NCBI RefSeq assembly: GCF_000499845.2
Contig: NC_023758.2
Coordinates: forward strand, 37,094,108-37,158,107
From: Phaseolus vulgaris
Taxonomy: Eukaryota > Streptophyta > Magnoliopsida > Fabales > Fabaceae
DNA length: 64,000 nt
Direction: 5' to 3'
Positions within the stretch are counted from its first letter, which is position 1. Every line of letters begins with the position of its first letter. The translations under genes and the position numbers were made by a program. The notes beneath the pieces were generated by a model. The model was not told the DNA's origin. It saw only the letters and a program-made list of their open reading frames with translations, and ran no database searches. Below, one piece after another: positions 35,801-47,559 of this stretch.

Positions 35801-36119
35801 TGTTGGGAAAAACGGGTAAATTTCCCACTAAAACAAAACTCTAACAGAGCTACCCGACAAATAATATTGAATAAATAAAGCGAAATAATAAAAGAGATAA
35901 AGAGGAAAAAACACACCCGAAAATTGTTAACGGAGTTCGGCCTGTTTAGCCTAATCTCCGAGCACAGCAAAAACAACTCACTTTTATTATTATGAGAGAA
36001 GATATTACAAATTGGGATATATAACAGTGAAGGAGAAGAGTTTCATTTATAACCCTCAAACCTCCTTCCCAAACAATGAACCCACCGATGTGGGACTTGG
36101 GATTAAGCCAAAATCAACA
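35801..36119 (-). repeat. Copia 5' LTR
   Basis: 319 bp, TG...CA when read on the minus strand (TGTTGATTTTGG to TTTTTCCCAACA). A TATA-like element (plus-strand ATTTATAA, 36045-36052) lies in the upstream part. This is the longer and probably unaltered LTR copy. Confidence 0.92.
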
Positions 36120-36539
36120 GATAGATCATCAATTTCTTGGTTAATTTTTTTTATTTTTTGTAGGAAAAATTTTCCAAGCATACATTACAAGAAAACAATG
36201 AGTTAGTTTTCAAATAAACACATCTATTCAGAATAGGACACTATTCGAGTAGCCAATTTTGAGGAGATACAAATAATTTTTTTTCTAATGAGTTGAAAGA
36301 ACATAAATTTATTATAAAATTGATTTTCTTATTTTGTAAAGACTTTGTAGCTTAATCGACATTATTTTCTCAAATAAGTTAAAATAAAAAGTTAGAGTCA
36401 ACTAAGTTAACTCTTACAATTTGTGTGTCTCATATAACATTTAATGAAAGGTAGAAAAATATTGAATTTGGCATTGTTATCTCTAATTTGATTTTCTTTT
36501 CTTATATGCATTATAATCACCATAAGGGGAAAAAGAAAA

Positions 36540-39500
36540 TGTCAAACTAATTCACCAAAATGTTTCAGTTGCTCTTGAAATTGTTTCAGTTGCTTTTGAA
36601 ATTTCTAGTTATTTCTCGTTGGAGATTTATGTTGGAGCTTTCTATTATCATCGATGTACTAATGCTTTCAATTCTAAGTTGTGTTTGTTCTCTTGTGATT
36701 TTGTCTTCTCAATTTTCAATGACGATGGAAGTGACGATGATGATGGTAACTATCGTAGTTGTTGCATGTTTCCAACGCTACGTGTTAGTAGTGGATTAGT
36801 ATGAATATTAATGGGCTGGGAGGAGGGATAACAAGGAAATATATCAGTGAGCTTATTAGAAAGGAACAAGCTAGTTTTATTTTTCTTTAAGAGACAAAAA
36901 ATGAACAAGTGAGCAAAGAGAGGTGTTATCAAATGTGGGGTCAAATAATACTAATTGGGTTGAGTATGGGGCTGTTAATAATGGTGGAGGGTTAACCACA
37001 ATGTGGAAGAAAGACTGTTTTGAAATGAAAAGATATAGGAAAGGGAGTAACTTTTCAATTATAAAAGGTGTGTGGAAGTTAGGGACACCACTAGAATTAA
37101 CGGTGGTCAATGTCTACTCTGTAAGCTCGTTTAAGGAAAATATAGTAGTCTGGTAAGAGTTAATTAAAGCAAGAAGAAACCATCTGACAAAGATGTGGTG
37201 TGTTGTTGGAGACTTTAATTCTATCATATATGTTGGGGAGAGAAGAGGTCAAATTCCTAATATTAATTATAATATTGATATATGAAGCTTTAATAATTTT
37301 ATTGAGAAATCCTTTTTGGTTGACATTCTGGTTGGTAGAACGTTCACGTGGTATAAACCTAACGAACGGTTAAAAGCATAATTGATAGAATTTTAGTTTC
37401 ACCTGAATGATTAGACAAGTGGTCGGTATGGAAACAATATGTGGTAGGCAGGTCGGTATTGGATCATTGTGCTCTGATTCTTAAAGATATAAAATCGACT
37501 AGGGTCCAAAACCGTTTAGATATCTAGATGTATGACAAAAGGATTTTAGATTTAAGGATCTCATAAGGGAAAAGTGGGAAAGCTATGACATCAGAGGAAA
37601 TGGTTTGTACGTGACGAAGGAGAAACTGAAAAGGCTACAATTTGACATAAGATGTTGGAACAAAACAGTTTATGGAGATGTTAATTGGAAAATTGGAGAT
37701 TTGGAAAAGAGAATTAATAGCTTGGATGAAAGAGATGATGAAGGGGTTTTGAGTGTGGAAGGTAGAGAATGAAGAAAGCGACTCTTAGAAAATTTAGGAC
37801 AAGCTAGAGTTAAGCAGGAGGTGATAATGCAACAGAAAGCGAGGATGAATTGGCTAAAACAATGAGATTTAAATAAAAAAATTTATCATAATAAGGTTAA
37901 GTGGATGAGGCTGCAAAATGGGATTAACGGAATTAAGGAAGGAGATCTATGGTGTAAAGACCCGGTGGAAGTAAAAGAAAGGGTGAAGGTTTTTTTTAGG
38001 AAAATTTCAGGGAGGGGGTGATGTACAAGTTAGATTGGATAATGTTAGTTTCAAGGGTATCACATGAGAGGATAACGAAATGTTGGTAGGAGTTGTATCT
38101 GAAGCTGAGGTTAAAGTGGCAGTATGGAATTGTGATAACTCAAAAAGTCTTGGACCGGATGGGTTTAGTTTTGGGTTTTTAAAATTTAGTTGGGACATTA
38201 TAAAGGGAGATGTTTTAAGAGCGATACAAAGCTTTGTTGGGGGTGGTAGTTGGCCGAAAGGAACTAATTCTTCTTTTATAACTTTAATTCCAAAGGATGC
38301 AAATCCACTACATCCTAATGAATTTAGAGCGATTTCCCTTCTGTGATGTATGTATAAAATTTTGTCCAAAATTCTTTCCTTGAGGCTGAAAAGGGTTTTA
38401 AATAAAGTCAATGATTTTAGGCAGTCTGCCTTTCTTGAAGGAAGGGAGTTGTTGGACAGAGTGTTAGTAGCTAATGAGACCCTTGAAGAAGTAAAGAGGA
38501 AAAAGAAAGAATGTGTGATTTTTAAGGTGGACTATGAGAAGGCTTATGACTCGGTAAGCTGGGAGTTTTTCCTTTGTATGTTAAGAAGAATAGGATTCTC
38601 TAAGAAGTGGGTTGTATGGATAAAGAATTACTTTGAATCCTTTTTCAATTTTGGTATTAGTAAATGGTAGCCCAATTGCTGAATATAAACCAAAAAAGGG
38701 ACTAAGATAAGGGGAGTCCTTTAGCACCTTTTCTCTTCCTTATTGCAACTGAGGGGCTTGTAGGGGTGGTTAGAAAGGCGGAAGAGAAGATGGTGTTGAA
38801 AGGCGTTGAGGTTGGGGTAAGGTGGAAGAGAAGATGGTGTCGAAAGGCGTTGAGGTTGGGGTAAGGCGGACAAATGTGGATGACACTCTCTTCTTTTGTA
38901 AAGTTGACACCCAAAGTGTTATGACTTTAAAAACGATATTGAAATGCTTTGAACTTGCCTCCGGGCTTAAAGTCAATTACTCTAAGAGTAAGGTTGGTGG
39001 AGTAGGTGTGAGTGAAAATCAAATTATGGGGTTGGCAAAATTTCTTAATTGCGGTATCATGAAGGCACTTTTTCCTTATTTGGGGGTGACGGTAGGAGGG
39101 AATCATAAGAGACGTGCTTTATGGGAAGGGGTGCTTGGTAAGTTTCAGAGTAGATTGGGGTTATGAAAAGGTAAATCTCTTTCCCTGACTGGTAGATTAT
39201 GTCTTATAAAATCTGTCCTTACCTCTGTAATGTTATTTTACATGTCAATCTTTCATATGACGACAATTGTGATGAAGGAAGTGGAAAGGATACAAAAGAA
39301 CTTTTTATGGGGTTGGGGCTCAAAGGGTAGAAAAATTGCACGGGTGGCGTGGAATAAGGTGTGCGAGCCAAAAGAAAAACGAGGTTTAGGGGTTATAGAC
39401 ATAAGAAGGTTTAATTATGCCATTTTGGGTAAGTGGATTTGGAGACTTATGTCGTAAAATATGGTGGTTGGAGGAATTTAAAATCATAGGTAAGTATCAA

Positions 39501-40490
39501 TAAGGATTATATATGGTGGAGGGACCTTAGGAAAGTTTGGAATTTAGTGGAATGGGGTAATGTTTTCGAAGACAAAGGAAGGTGGGTAGTAGGAGATGGG
39601 AAAGAAATTGAGTTCTAGGAGGATAAAAGGGTGGATAAAGAATCCCAAATGCAAAAATTTCCTAGGCTGTTCTCGGTCTCTACCGATGTTAGATGCACTT
39701 TATCACAAGTTGGTGTATGGAACAATAATTTATGGTCATGGAATCTGTGGTGGAGAAGGACTCTCTTTGTGTAGGAAACTAGTCAAGCAGAACAACTCTT
39801 GCAGTTGTTAGCTAATAAGAGATTAATGGAAGAGAGTAAAGGTATGGTTGATAAATGGATATGGAGGGATGCAAAGTCTACAATTTACACGATGAAAACA
39901 ACTTATAATCATCTGAAGGGGGTTGTGCAAGGTGGTAATAGGGATTTTCTTACGGAGTTCTGGAAGGTAAAATCTCTTCCTTCGGCGCAAGTTAAAGCAA
40001 GAAGGGTGCTACCTAATATAATTGCTACTAAGGATAATCTTATGCGACGTGGCATAGTTCTGGTAAGTAATCTTTGTCCCTTATGTGGTGAGGAAGAGGA
40101 GACAGTAAATCATCTTTTCTTTCAGTGTAAGATTTTTTTGGAGAATATGGGGTCTTTGTTTGGAGTGGCTTGGGTTTTACTTGGTGTATCATTCGGATGC
40201 AAAAATGCATTTCATGTTGTTTAAGCCTGTAGGTACGAAGGAAGCTTACACTAGATGTTGGGGAGGAATTTGAGTAGCGGTTGTAGGTGAAATATGGAAT
40301 CATAGAAATAAATATATATTTAAGAATGGGAGAATGGATTTTTTGGAGGTGTTCAGTGTGGCTCAAAGGAAATCTTGGTCTTGGGTTACAACTATGGAAA
40401 GCTTGACGAATTTCTCATACTCAGATTGGTGCTTGGATCTCATGTGTTGTATGAAGTATTTGAAAAAATGTTTATATAATTTTTAATTTT
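36540..40490 (+). pseudogene. Degenerate L1-type LINE, near full length ORF2
   Basis: Plus-strand segments cover an ORF2 in order. The endonuclease region is at about 36800-37400 (NINGLGGG, VVGDFNSI, FNNFIEKSFLVDIL). Reverse transcriptase lies at about 38080-39170 (NSKSLGPDGFSFGFLK, FLEGRELLDRVLVANETL, FKVDYEKAYDSVSWEF, VDDTLFFCK). The downstream region contains FLWGWGSKGRKIARVAWNKV (about 39305-39365). A zinc-finger-like C-terminus NLCPLCGEEEETVNHLFFQC ends at about 40130, and the last coding traces reach about 40470. In-frame stops and frameshifts are frequent, and a 44-bp tandem duplication disrupts the RT. The 5' limit is uncertain. It begins about 400 bp beyond the copia element. Confidence 0.85.
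38778..38865 (+). repeat. 44-bp tandem duplication inside LINE reverse transcriptase
   Basis: Units 38778-38821 and 38822-38865 differ at two positions (both C/T) and share gttgaggttggggtaag. Because 44 is not a multiple of three, the duplication shifts the RT frame just before the conserved DD motif. Confidence 0.85.
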
Positions 40491-40810
40491 TATTGACAAG
40501 TTTAGAGTTTTTCTAACTTTTTATTTTTAATTAATTCAAAACTTATAATATTTTAGTTATACATAAAATATTTTAATTATATTTATTTTACTTTCAATTA
40601 TTTCCATATTATGTATTTTTTACAACACATTTAAAAATACATAATGTGTATGTATTATTAATTATATATTAAATCTTTACATGTTTCTATTCAAATTTAA
40701 AATAAAATAGAAATAATTATTTTTATATTGAAATAAGATATTTAAAATAATAAAAAATTAGCATGCATAATGTGATACACAAATATGTAAAAAGAATCTA
40801 CCATTAAGTA

Positions 40811-40854
<44 letters not shown>

Positions 40855-42232
40855 ACGTATAATTATGAAAAAGTAAAATAAATATTATAAATAATATAAT
40901 AATTAAAATAAACTATATCTAACAAATAATATAATAGTTAATATTATATATTATAAATTATAAATTTATCTAAATAATAGTAATAATAACTTATTTTCTT
41001 TCATTGTTAATATACTATTTAGTAAAATATTATTAAAAGTAAGATTTTTTACATAAATATATATAATAAAGACATGTCTTACGGATGGATGAAAAGATAA
41101 AATAATAAAATTATATCTCGCATATAAATAAAAAACTTAATAAATATTTTAAAAGCAAAATACAAGGTGTGCTGTAAATGACTAAAAAACTTTTTTACCA
41201 AATAACATTAGGGTGTCATACACTTCTTAGCCAATAAAACAAGTTAGAAGCTAGAATCAGATGTCAAACATATTTTTAAGAACCACTACTTACTTTTCAT
41301 TCCTTTCATGTCTTTTAAACAAATTATAATTATTCATTGTTATTGATGTATTACATTAATTAATAATTTAAAGATCAGAAAATAAATAAATGCACCTAAT
41401 TAATAATTTGTAGAGACCAGTTGAAAAAGGCAACATCTCTATGATTGTGATTATTCTATGAAAACGCATTGGTTGGTTAGTACAGCAACACCAATCTCAC
41501 CAAAGCAAGATCATTTACCTGGATTTTACGAAAGTTTCAGGCATGGAAAAAGAAATGACAAAACACGTGCAAATGGAACATACATACAAAGCATCTTTTT
41601 TACATGTATAAATACATAGAAACCAAATGATACGTGTAAACTCACACTAAACCTTATTTTCATAAAAAGGGTGCAAGGGCTCATGTCATAGTTTTGTATG
41701 CGGAGTTTGCTGTTCTTTTTTCTTAATTATAATTAGGAATTTTAAGCTTATTAATCTGTTTTGTGTCTCTAAATTAGGTGGTAGGTTTCTTTTTATTATT
41801 ATAAAAAAATTGGAAACTCTTAAATATCTTCTTTAATTCATTTATTCTTTCTTAATAATTTTTTTTTAAAATTTTAAAATTTTAAATTTTTAACTATATA
41901 TAAATGCACAATCTCATTTTATGGGTTTGTGTCTAAAACCTAACATTTAGTAGTGTTATCCGTTAAAAGAGTTGTTGGGAGTCTCCTTTGGTTAACGGTA
42001 CATCATGGGATATATAAGGTAATTATTTTATGATGTTAGGTAATTTGTTTTTGTTACTAATATAAAAATTAATTTAGATATTAATAAAAAATTTAATCTT
42101 TAAAAGAGTATATAATTTAGTTAATATAATAATTAATTATTTTTATTTTTGAATTTAATTTTTATTTAATATTTTTTAATGATAGAATAACTCATCTTTA
42201 ATTCTCAACAAAATAACAGGGCATATAGTCAT
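40491..42232. other. AT-rich intergenic region
   Basis: No gene is seen. It contains a (TA)n tract at about 40817-40852. At about 42040-42180 a partial copy of the MITE family recurs (taattaattatttttattttt and neighbouring motifs). A less AT-rich patch at 41410-41640 has no diagnostic content. Confidence 0.55.
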
Positions 42233-42930
42233 TGTATCGGTCGGTACTGGACAAGTCATGTCATTCGGTCTCGATGACCGACCAACTGGTCGAATACACA
42301 TTTAAAACAGTTACAATAAATTGGAGTTAAGACAGTTGCGAGAACTCCCTGAGAATTAGGGACACGTCCAACAAATTTGGATAACACCCCGAAAAATCAA
42401 GGAACCTCCCTAAAAATAAGCTAACGACAATATATGATAGATTCGACCCATTACGACAGAGAGACCATGGCCAAACACTATAAATAAACCCTCTATAGGG
42501 GTAAGGTACACTTTTGATAAGTTCTTAATATATACTTTGAATATTGAATACTTACTTGATTGTTGAAGTATCTTTTGCAAGTCAACCTCGATCGAGCACC
42601 AGCAAATTAAGGAAAGAAAGTTAGAGTAAGGAGCAAGAGAGCGATCGAACGACCAACACCTCATCAATTGTACAATCAGTTCCAGGTACTATCTAGACCC
42701 ACTTTGTCTATACAAGTACAATTGGCGCCCACTGTGGGGGCAAAGATAGAATCACAACATGCAACAATGGTTTCAACAAGGCATGATCGAATTCCTGAAA
42801 ACCAAATCGCTATGTTTTAAGCTCTTCAAAAGCAAATGGAAGAAATACATCAGAAAAGCATAAAAGATCGACAAAAGAATGAAGAAAAGGTGCGTATCCT
42901 AAAAAAAATTCACCATGAATAATTCTGCAA
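42233..42930 (+). mobile_element. Ty3-gypsy (Tat/Ogre-type) 5' LTR, primer site and gag start
   Basis: An LTR-like segment begins tgtatcgg at about 42233 and ends tacaagtaca at 42720, with a TATA box at 42479-42486. After two bases follows TGGCGCCCACTGTGGGG (42723-42739), the characteristic gypsy primer site complementary to tRNA-Arg. A gag-like start follows at about 42766 (MVSTRHDRIPENQI), interrupted by a stop and lost after about 160 bp, where LINE-derived DNA begins. The 3' part of the element is absent. Confidence 0.75.
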
Positions 42931-42949
42931 GATTTGTCACCAAAATTTA

Positions 42950-44760
42950 ACGTATTCTTTCTTGTAATCATACTTATTTGTCTTTCACTTATTTAGGAGT
43001 GTCTATCTTTATTAGTGTTTCAAAGTGTCGGTTTCTTCAACCTTTGGCTAATAAAGTCAAAAATTGAAGCTAGCATCTTGAAAGGTAAATCTCTTAGTAT
43101 GATGGGTTAGATTCAGTTGGTCAATACGGTGATTACTGGATTTCTAACTTATAGCTTTAATATGTATAAATGACCTGTTTCACTTCTTAAGCAAGTTGAG
43201 CAATGGTGTCGAAATTTTATTTGGACTGGTGATATTTTGAAAAAAGGCATAGCTACCGTTAATTGGGCTACGATTTGTTCTCCTCTTGAGAATGGAGGTT
43301 TGAAGATTATTAACCTTCATAATGAAAATAATGCGTATCTTCTTAAGTTTGCTTGGAACTTTGCTTATAGCAACAAGCCTTGGTCTTTTCTCCTGAAAGT
43401 CAAGGTTCTTAAATCAAAATACGAGTTTAGAATGGTTTATAGATCCTCATCTCGTTGGCCTGAAATTAAGCAGTTTTATTCTACTATACTTGATTATACT
43501 TCTTGGACTGTTGGTACAGGTACTTTTATTAATTTCCGGAATGATAAATGGTGTTCTACTATTTCTTTAACAAATATTGTAGGGTTATTTGATGGTGCTA
43601 GCTTTCCAGATACAACCTCTCAGTTTTGGACTGGTTGTGATTGGAAGATTTCCTTGTCTTTATAGCATATGCCTTTTTTTTAATCATATCATGCTTAGGG
43701 AGGAACAAAATATTCCTAATTTGATTCTTGATGGGTCTGATTATTTCACTCTTAAATCGGCTATAACTTTTTTCTTGGAACCAGGAGTTCCTTGTGGTTG
43801 GGATAACTTCATTTGGTTTTCATATATTACGCCTTCCAATACACTAGTACTCTGAAAAGTTTTTCATGGACGGCTTTCTACAGATCAGTATATTCATAAT
43901 ATATGTTCTATGTGTACGCTTTGTGAAAAGCACGAGGAATCTATTCAACATTTATTTTTTGAATGTTCTAATGCTTTACATATTTGGAGTTGGGTTCGAT
44001 AGATTTTTCTTACTTCTCATTTCTCTAATAAGGATGATCTTCTTTCTTTTATTTAAAGTGATGGTAGTCCGTTGGTTAAAATGATTAAGCTTGTTGTGAT
44101 AACTTTTTTATTTGGATGAGAAATATGCTAGATTTCAAAATAAGATTGTTGTTTCTAGGGCTATTTCGGTAATTAAAGATTTAACTTGTCTAGTGGGAAA
44201 TTCGTCTAAAGCTTCAATGAAGAATGATATGTTGGATTTCAACGTGATTAAGGTTTTTTTTTTGTATTAATACTCGTAAGTTCTTCGTTTTCTTCCTGTT
44301 AGATGGGAGTTCCCTTCACCAGGCTGGATTAAAATTAACATTGATGGGGCTACTAGGGGATATCCTAGTCTTACTACTATGTGAGTTTATTTGTGATCTC
44401 ACAGCGTTTTTTGAAGTTCATATTGTTATGGTTATTGAGTTTTATGGAGTTATAATGCTATGGAGGAAGCTCAAAAGATGAAGCTTACTACCGTATGGCT
44501 TGAATGTGATTCTGTCTTTGTTTGTGTTGTGTTTACTGCTAGGACTAATGTTCTTTGAATGCTTCGTAATCGATGAAATACTTGTCTTAATTATTGTGGT
44601 AAAATCAGGTTTATGGTTACTCATATTTTTCGTGAAAGGATTGAGTGTGCTAATAAGTTGACTAATTTATGATTTATTCATATTGGTATAATAAGTTTTC
44701 ATCTAGTTTGTTTTTAGAATTCTTTATGAATAAGTATAGTCTACATATGTATCGTTTTTG
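42950..44760 (+). pseudogene. Degenerate LINE fragment (RT C-terminus, zinc finger, RNase H)
   Basis: Plus-strand ORFs and traces give WATICSPLENGGLKIINLHN (43265-43325), then a region typical of LINE C-termini (FRNDKWCS), then CTLCEKHEESIQHLFFEC (about 43915-43970, zf-RVT) and an RNase H-like start WIKINIDGATRG (about 44330-44365). Frameshifts break all of it. The RNase H and the sequence differ from the LINE at 36540-40490, so it belongs to another lineage. It lies directly behind the truncated gypsy 5' end. Confidence 0.75.
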
Positions 44761-45429
44761 TTAACATATGAGTTTTGGTCTAGTCCACTTATATATTTTT
44801 GTATTTTTTTAAATACTATAATTATTATTACTTGAAATGTTAAGTTTCATAATGATGTCTAATATACAAGTTTTTATATAAAAAAAAATATATTATCATC
44901 TCCTAAAAACGATCAGAAGCATGGTCACAAATCCCCCATGGCCATTAAGAGGAAAAGAATTAAAGGGCTATAGATGGTTTTTTCTTAACAATTCAAACAC
45001 AAAGTTAGGATATTTGATGGGCAGAATGCACTAATAATCAAGTTTCCATTAATTGCAAGAGAAAGGTGAGCGTGAATTCTCTATGTGAAAAAGAGAAAGT
45101 GCGGGTTATTTTTATTGGAATATTAATTAATTTATTAATAATTGATATTAACTAATTAGTATTAATTAATTCAGATTCATTAATATAATAATAGGAATAT
45201 CGTGAATGACATTAAAACATATTGATACGGAAGAATGAAAAGAAGAATACATAAAATGCACCAAAATGCACCAATCAAGTTTAAGGGCAGAATGCACCAA
45301 TCAAGTTTCTATTAATGCATAATATAGTAAAAATGCAGTTTAGGTTTCTATTAATTGCATGGAAAAGTAAACCGTTCATTTTGAAAAAGAAAAGTTTCTG
45401 TCAATTTTGTAGGAATATGAATTAATTAT

Positions 45430-45600
45430 TTATATTTTTTTTTATCAATGAATAAATAGAATTAAAGGGATACTTCAGGGGTATCTCAACCCATATACAG
45501 TAACTAGAAGTGGACTTCCTATTTCATCCACAAAAGAAACTCTCCTTTATGATTGGAGCAGAACAACCTTAAAGTGAGAGAACCATACCTAAAAATATAA
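45430..45600 (-). mobile_element. LINE 3'-end-like fragment
   Basis: The plus strand reads ttttttttatcaatgaataa, then gggatacttcaggggtatct. The clear LINE 3' end at 58345-58740 reads ttttttttatcagcaataaa, then gggaccacttcaggggtggt. The shared layout suggests a minus-strand LINE tail without preserved coding sequence. Confidence 0.5.
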
Positions 45601-45684
45601 CCAACAGGTTACCTCATAGCATCATTCAGCTTTACCGAAACACCCAGAACCGAGGCCACCTACATTCACCTCGCCCCGCGACGA

Positions 45685-45908
45685 GTTATCCATGCACGTT
45701 GCATAACTTCAGCGGCCACCGACTACATACATATGGGGAGCGTCGCTTCCTCAACCGGCTATCATGTTGACCTTTGCATAACTTCGTCGACCACCGACTA
45801 CGCACGCATGGAGATCGCCGTTTTATCATGATAGCCGGTCGAGGAAGCGGCGCTCCCCATATGTGTGTAGTCGGTGGCCGCCGAAGTTATGCAACATGCA
45901 TGGGTAAC
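45685..45908. repeat. GC-rich 82-bp-arm inverted repeat (hairpin)
   Basis: The left arm 45685-45766 and the right arm 45827-45908 are reverse complements over 82 bp with six mismatches, all transitions. The loop is about 60 bp. Part of the loop (45775-45820, gcataacttcgtcgaccacc) is a third, diverged direct copy of the left-arm start (gcataacttcagcggccacc). GC content is far higher than in the surrounding DNA. No coding function. It could be a foldback transposon, part of a LINE tail, or a source of hairpin small RNA. Confidence 0.85.
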
Positions 45909-46373
45909 TGTCAATTTATATAACAATATGAACACAGTGAATGGAGTTGATTATGTATTAATTTAAGGTGCCAAAGAACCTAATTAGTATTAGTTACTTA
46001 CGTTTTGGATGAAAAAAAATGAGGATTTGTAAATATTATATATTATATATTATTATAGATATCGATTTTAGATATATTTTTCGAAAAATTAAAATTACTT
46101 AATAAATTTTAGCTGAGATGAATCATACACTAAATGCAATGAACAAATAAATTGTTTCATTGATTTATAAATATTATAATAAATACATAAATGTAAAACT
46201 TTAATAAATAACCTAAAAATTTAAAAAGAAAAAAAATTAAAATTAAAAAAAATATTTAACTTCACTTTCAACTTAAGTTTAGCCTAAAGCCTAAAAGAGT
46301 TTTAACATGTCTCTAAACATGACATATCTTTTCATTCCATGACATTTATTAAAAAATAATGTACCTGATGTAT

Positions 46374-46560
46374 CAGTACAAGAAAATCATGAAATAGAAA
46401 TTGAGATCGAAATAATTAGTTGTAATAGTAACTAAATTAGAGACCATTTTAAAAACTAAAAAAAAATGGTTTCTAAATTAGTTTATATTATTGTTAAATA
46501 ATTTCTAAATTAGTATCTAATTAGCAATCAAGTTTTTCCTAAATAATTGATAGTTAAAAT
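46374..46560. mobile_element. MITE half (copy 3)
   Basis: It begins cagtacaagaaaatcatgaa and matches the left half of the element at 730-1095 through gtttctaaattagtttatat and attgttaaataatttctaaa. The right inverted half is missing, so the element is truncated. Confidence 0.6.
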
Positions 46561-47412
46561 CTTACTTGATAATATTTGATTCAAATATTATCAATATCCA
46601 TTTCATAATTATTTTTTTATTGGATAAAAATGTATATTAGTCTCATTAAGATAAAATGAGAGTATATTTCTTTTAGTGGAATTAACATGAAATTTCACCC
46701 AAAAAAAAAGTAGAACAGATGTACATTAAAAAATATCACCTAATATTTTGCTAGCTTCCTTCTTTGACTTACCTTAACAAATTAAGGTAAAATCCTTTCC
46801 TATGTTATGCATATCTTACAATGTTCTCCCATAAAATTATATATATATATATAGGCAAGATATTGTTTCAATTACTAACATAAACAATTTATTCACTTAA
46901 TGATTAAAATAAAAACATAACCAGTAAGAGTTATTAATAGAACATTTATAATCCCGAATTAAGTTTTAACTTGAAGAATCAGAAATGTGTTGATTGGCTC
47001 ATGTAGCCAACACTGCTTTGCAAGACAATACAGGATATAACCGTTGTACAAAATGAAAAGCTACAGCTGCTTGTGTTGGTGAGTAAGGGTAACATAAAAT
47101 AAAATATTATAGTGGCATTAAAAGACATTAAATACAAATTGCGTATATAGAAAGGTACAAAAGGACGAAAAAACTCATAATATATAATGTTTCTTTCTTT
47201 TGTAATTATGAAAAGGACGTGATTATTTTATTTGTGCAAAATCATAGCCCCTGGTTTTGGAGTTTGATGCATTTTACAAAGGTTACAATTAATCATTAGC
47301 TAAACATTAACCCTTTCCTAATATAAGCGAGGGAATTTAGTGGTCTCCTCAAAATTTTGCGAGCCAATGGTTAATTACGCAACGAATCGAAAAGAAAGAA
47401 GAAAGGAGCCTT

Positions 47413-47418
47413 TATAAA
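47413..47418 (+). promoter_or_regulatory. Probable TATA box of the small acidic protein gene
   Basis: TATAAA lies inside the 12-bp palindrome cctttataaagg, 147 bp upstream of the ATG at 47560. This spacing leaves a leader of about 110 bp. Confidence 0.5.
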
Positions 47419-47559
47419 GGGTTTGAAGAATAAGATAACAACAATAATAACAATCTTTTATCCTTTCTAAGCCTGCATTAAGAGGGAGGACGATCAAGTA
47501 AACTTGATTCAGTCTCCCTAAACCCTAACTTGATTCATTCTTCCTGTCAAATATTGAAC

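Larger units (their letters stand above)
32174..36124 (-). mobile_element. Ty1-copia LTR retrotransposon (Tork/Tnt1-like), gag-deleted
   Basis: A complete element outline read on the minus strand: 5' LTR 36119-35801, primer site 35798-35785, pol reading frames 35721-32507, polypurine tract about 32412-32400, 3' LTR 32399-32179. Flanking pentamers gttag (32174-32178) and gatag (36120-36124) are a target duplication with one mismatch. The LTRs differ by about four substitutions over roughly 220 aligned bases plus two gaps, which suggests a fairly recent insertion. Only 80 bp separate the 5' LTR from the first ORF, so the capsid region is missing. Protease, integrase, reverse transcriptase and RNase H are all recognisable. 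Copia order (integrase before RT) is clear. Confidence 0.93.
44761..47400. other. AT-rich intergenic region with repeat fragments
   Basis: No gene is seen. It holds a LINE 3'-tail-like fragment (45430-45600), a GC-rich hairpin (45685-45908), a MITE half (46374-46560) and a (TA)n tract near 46840. Confidence 0.55.
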
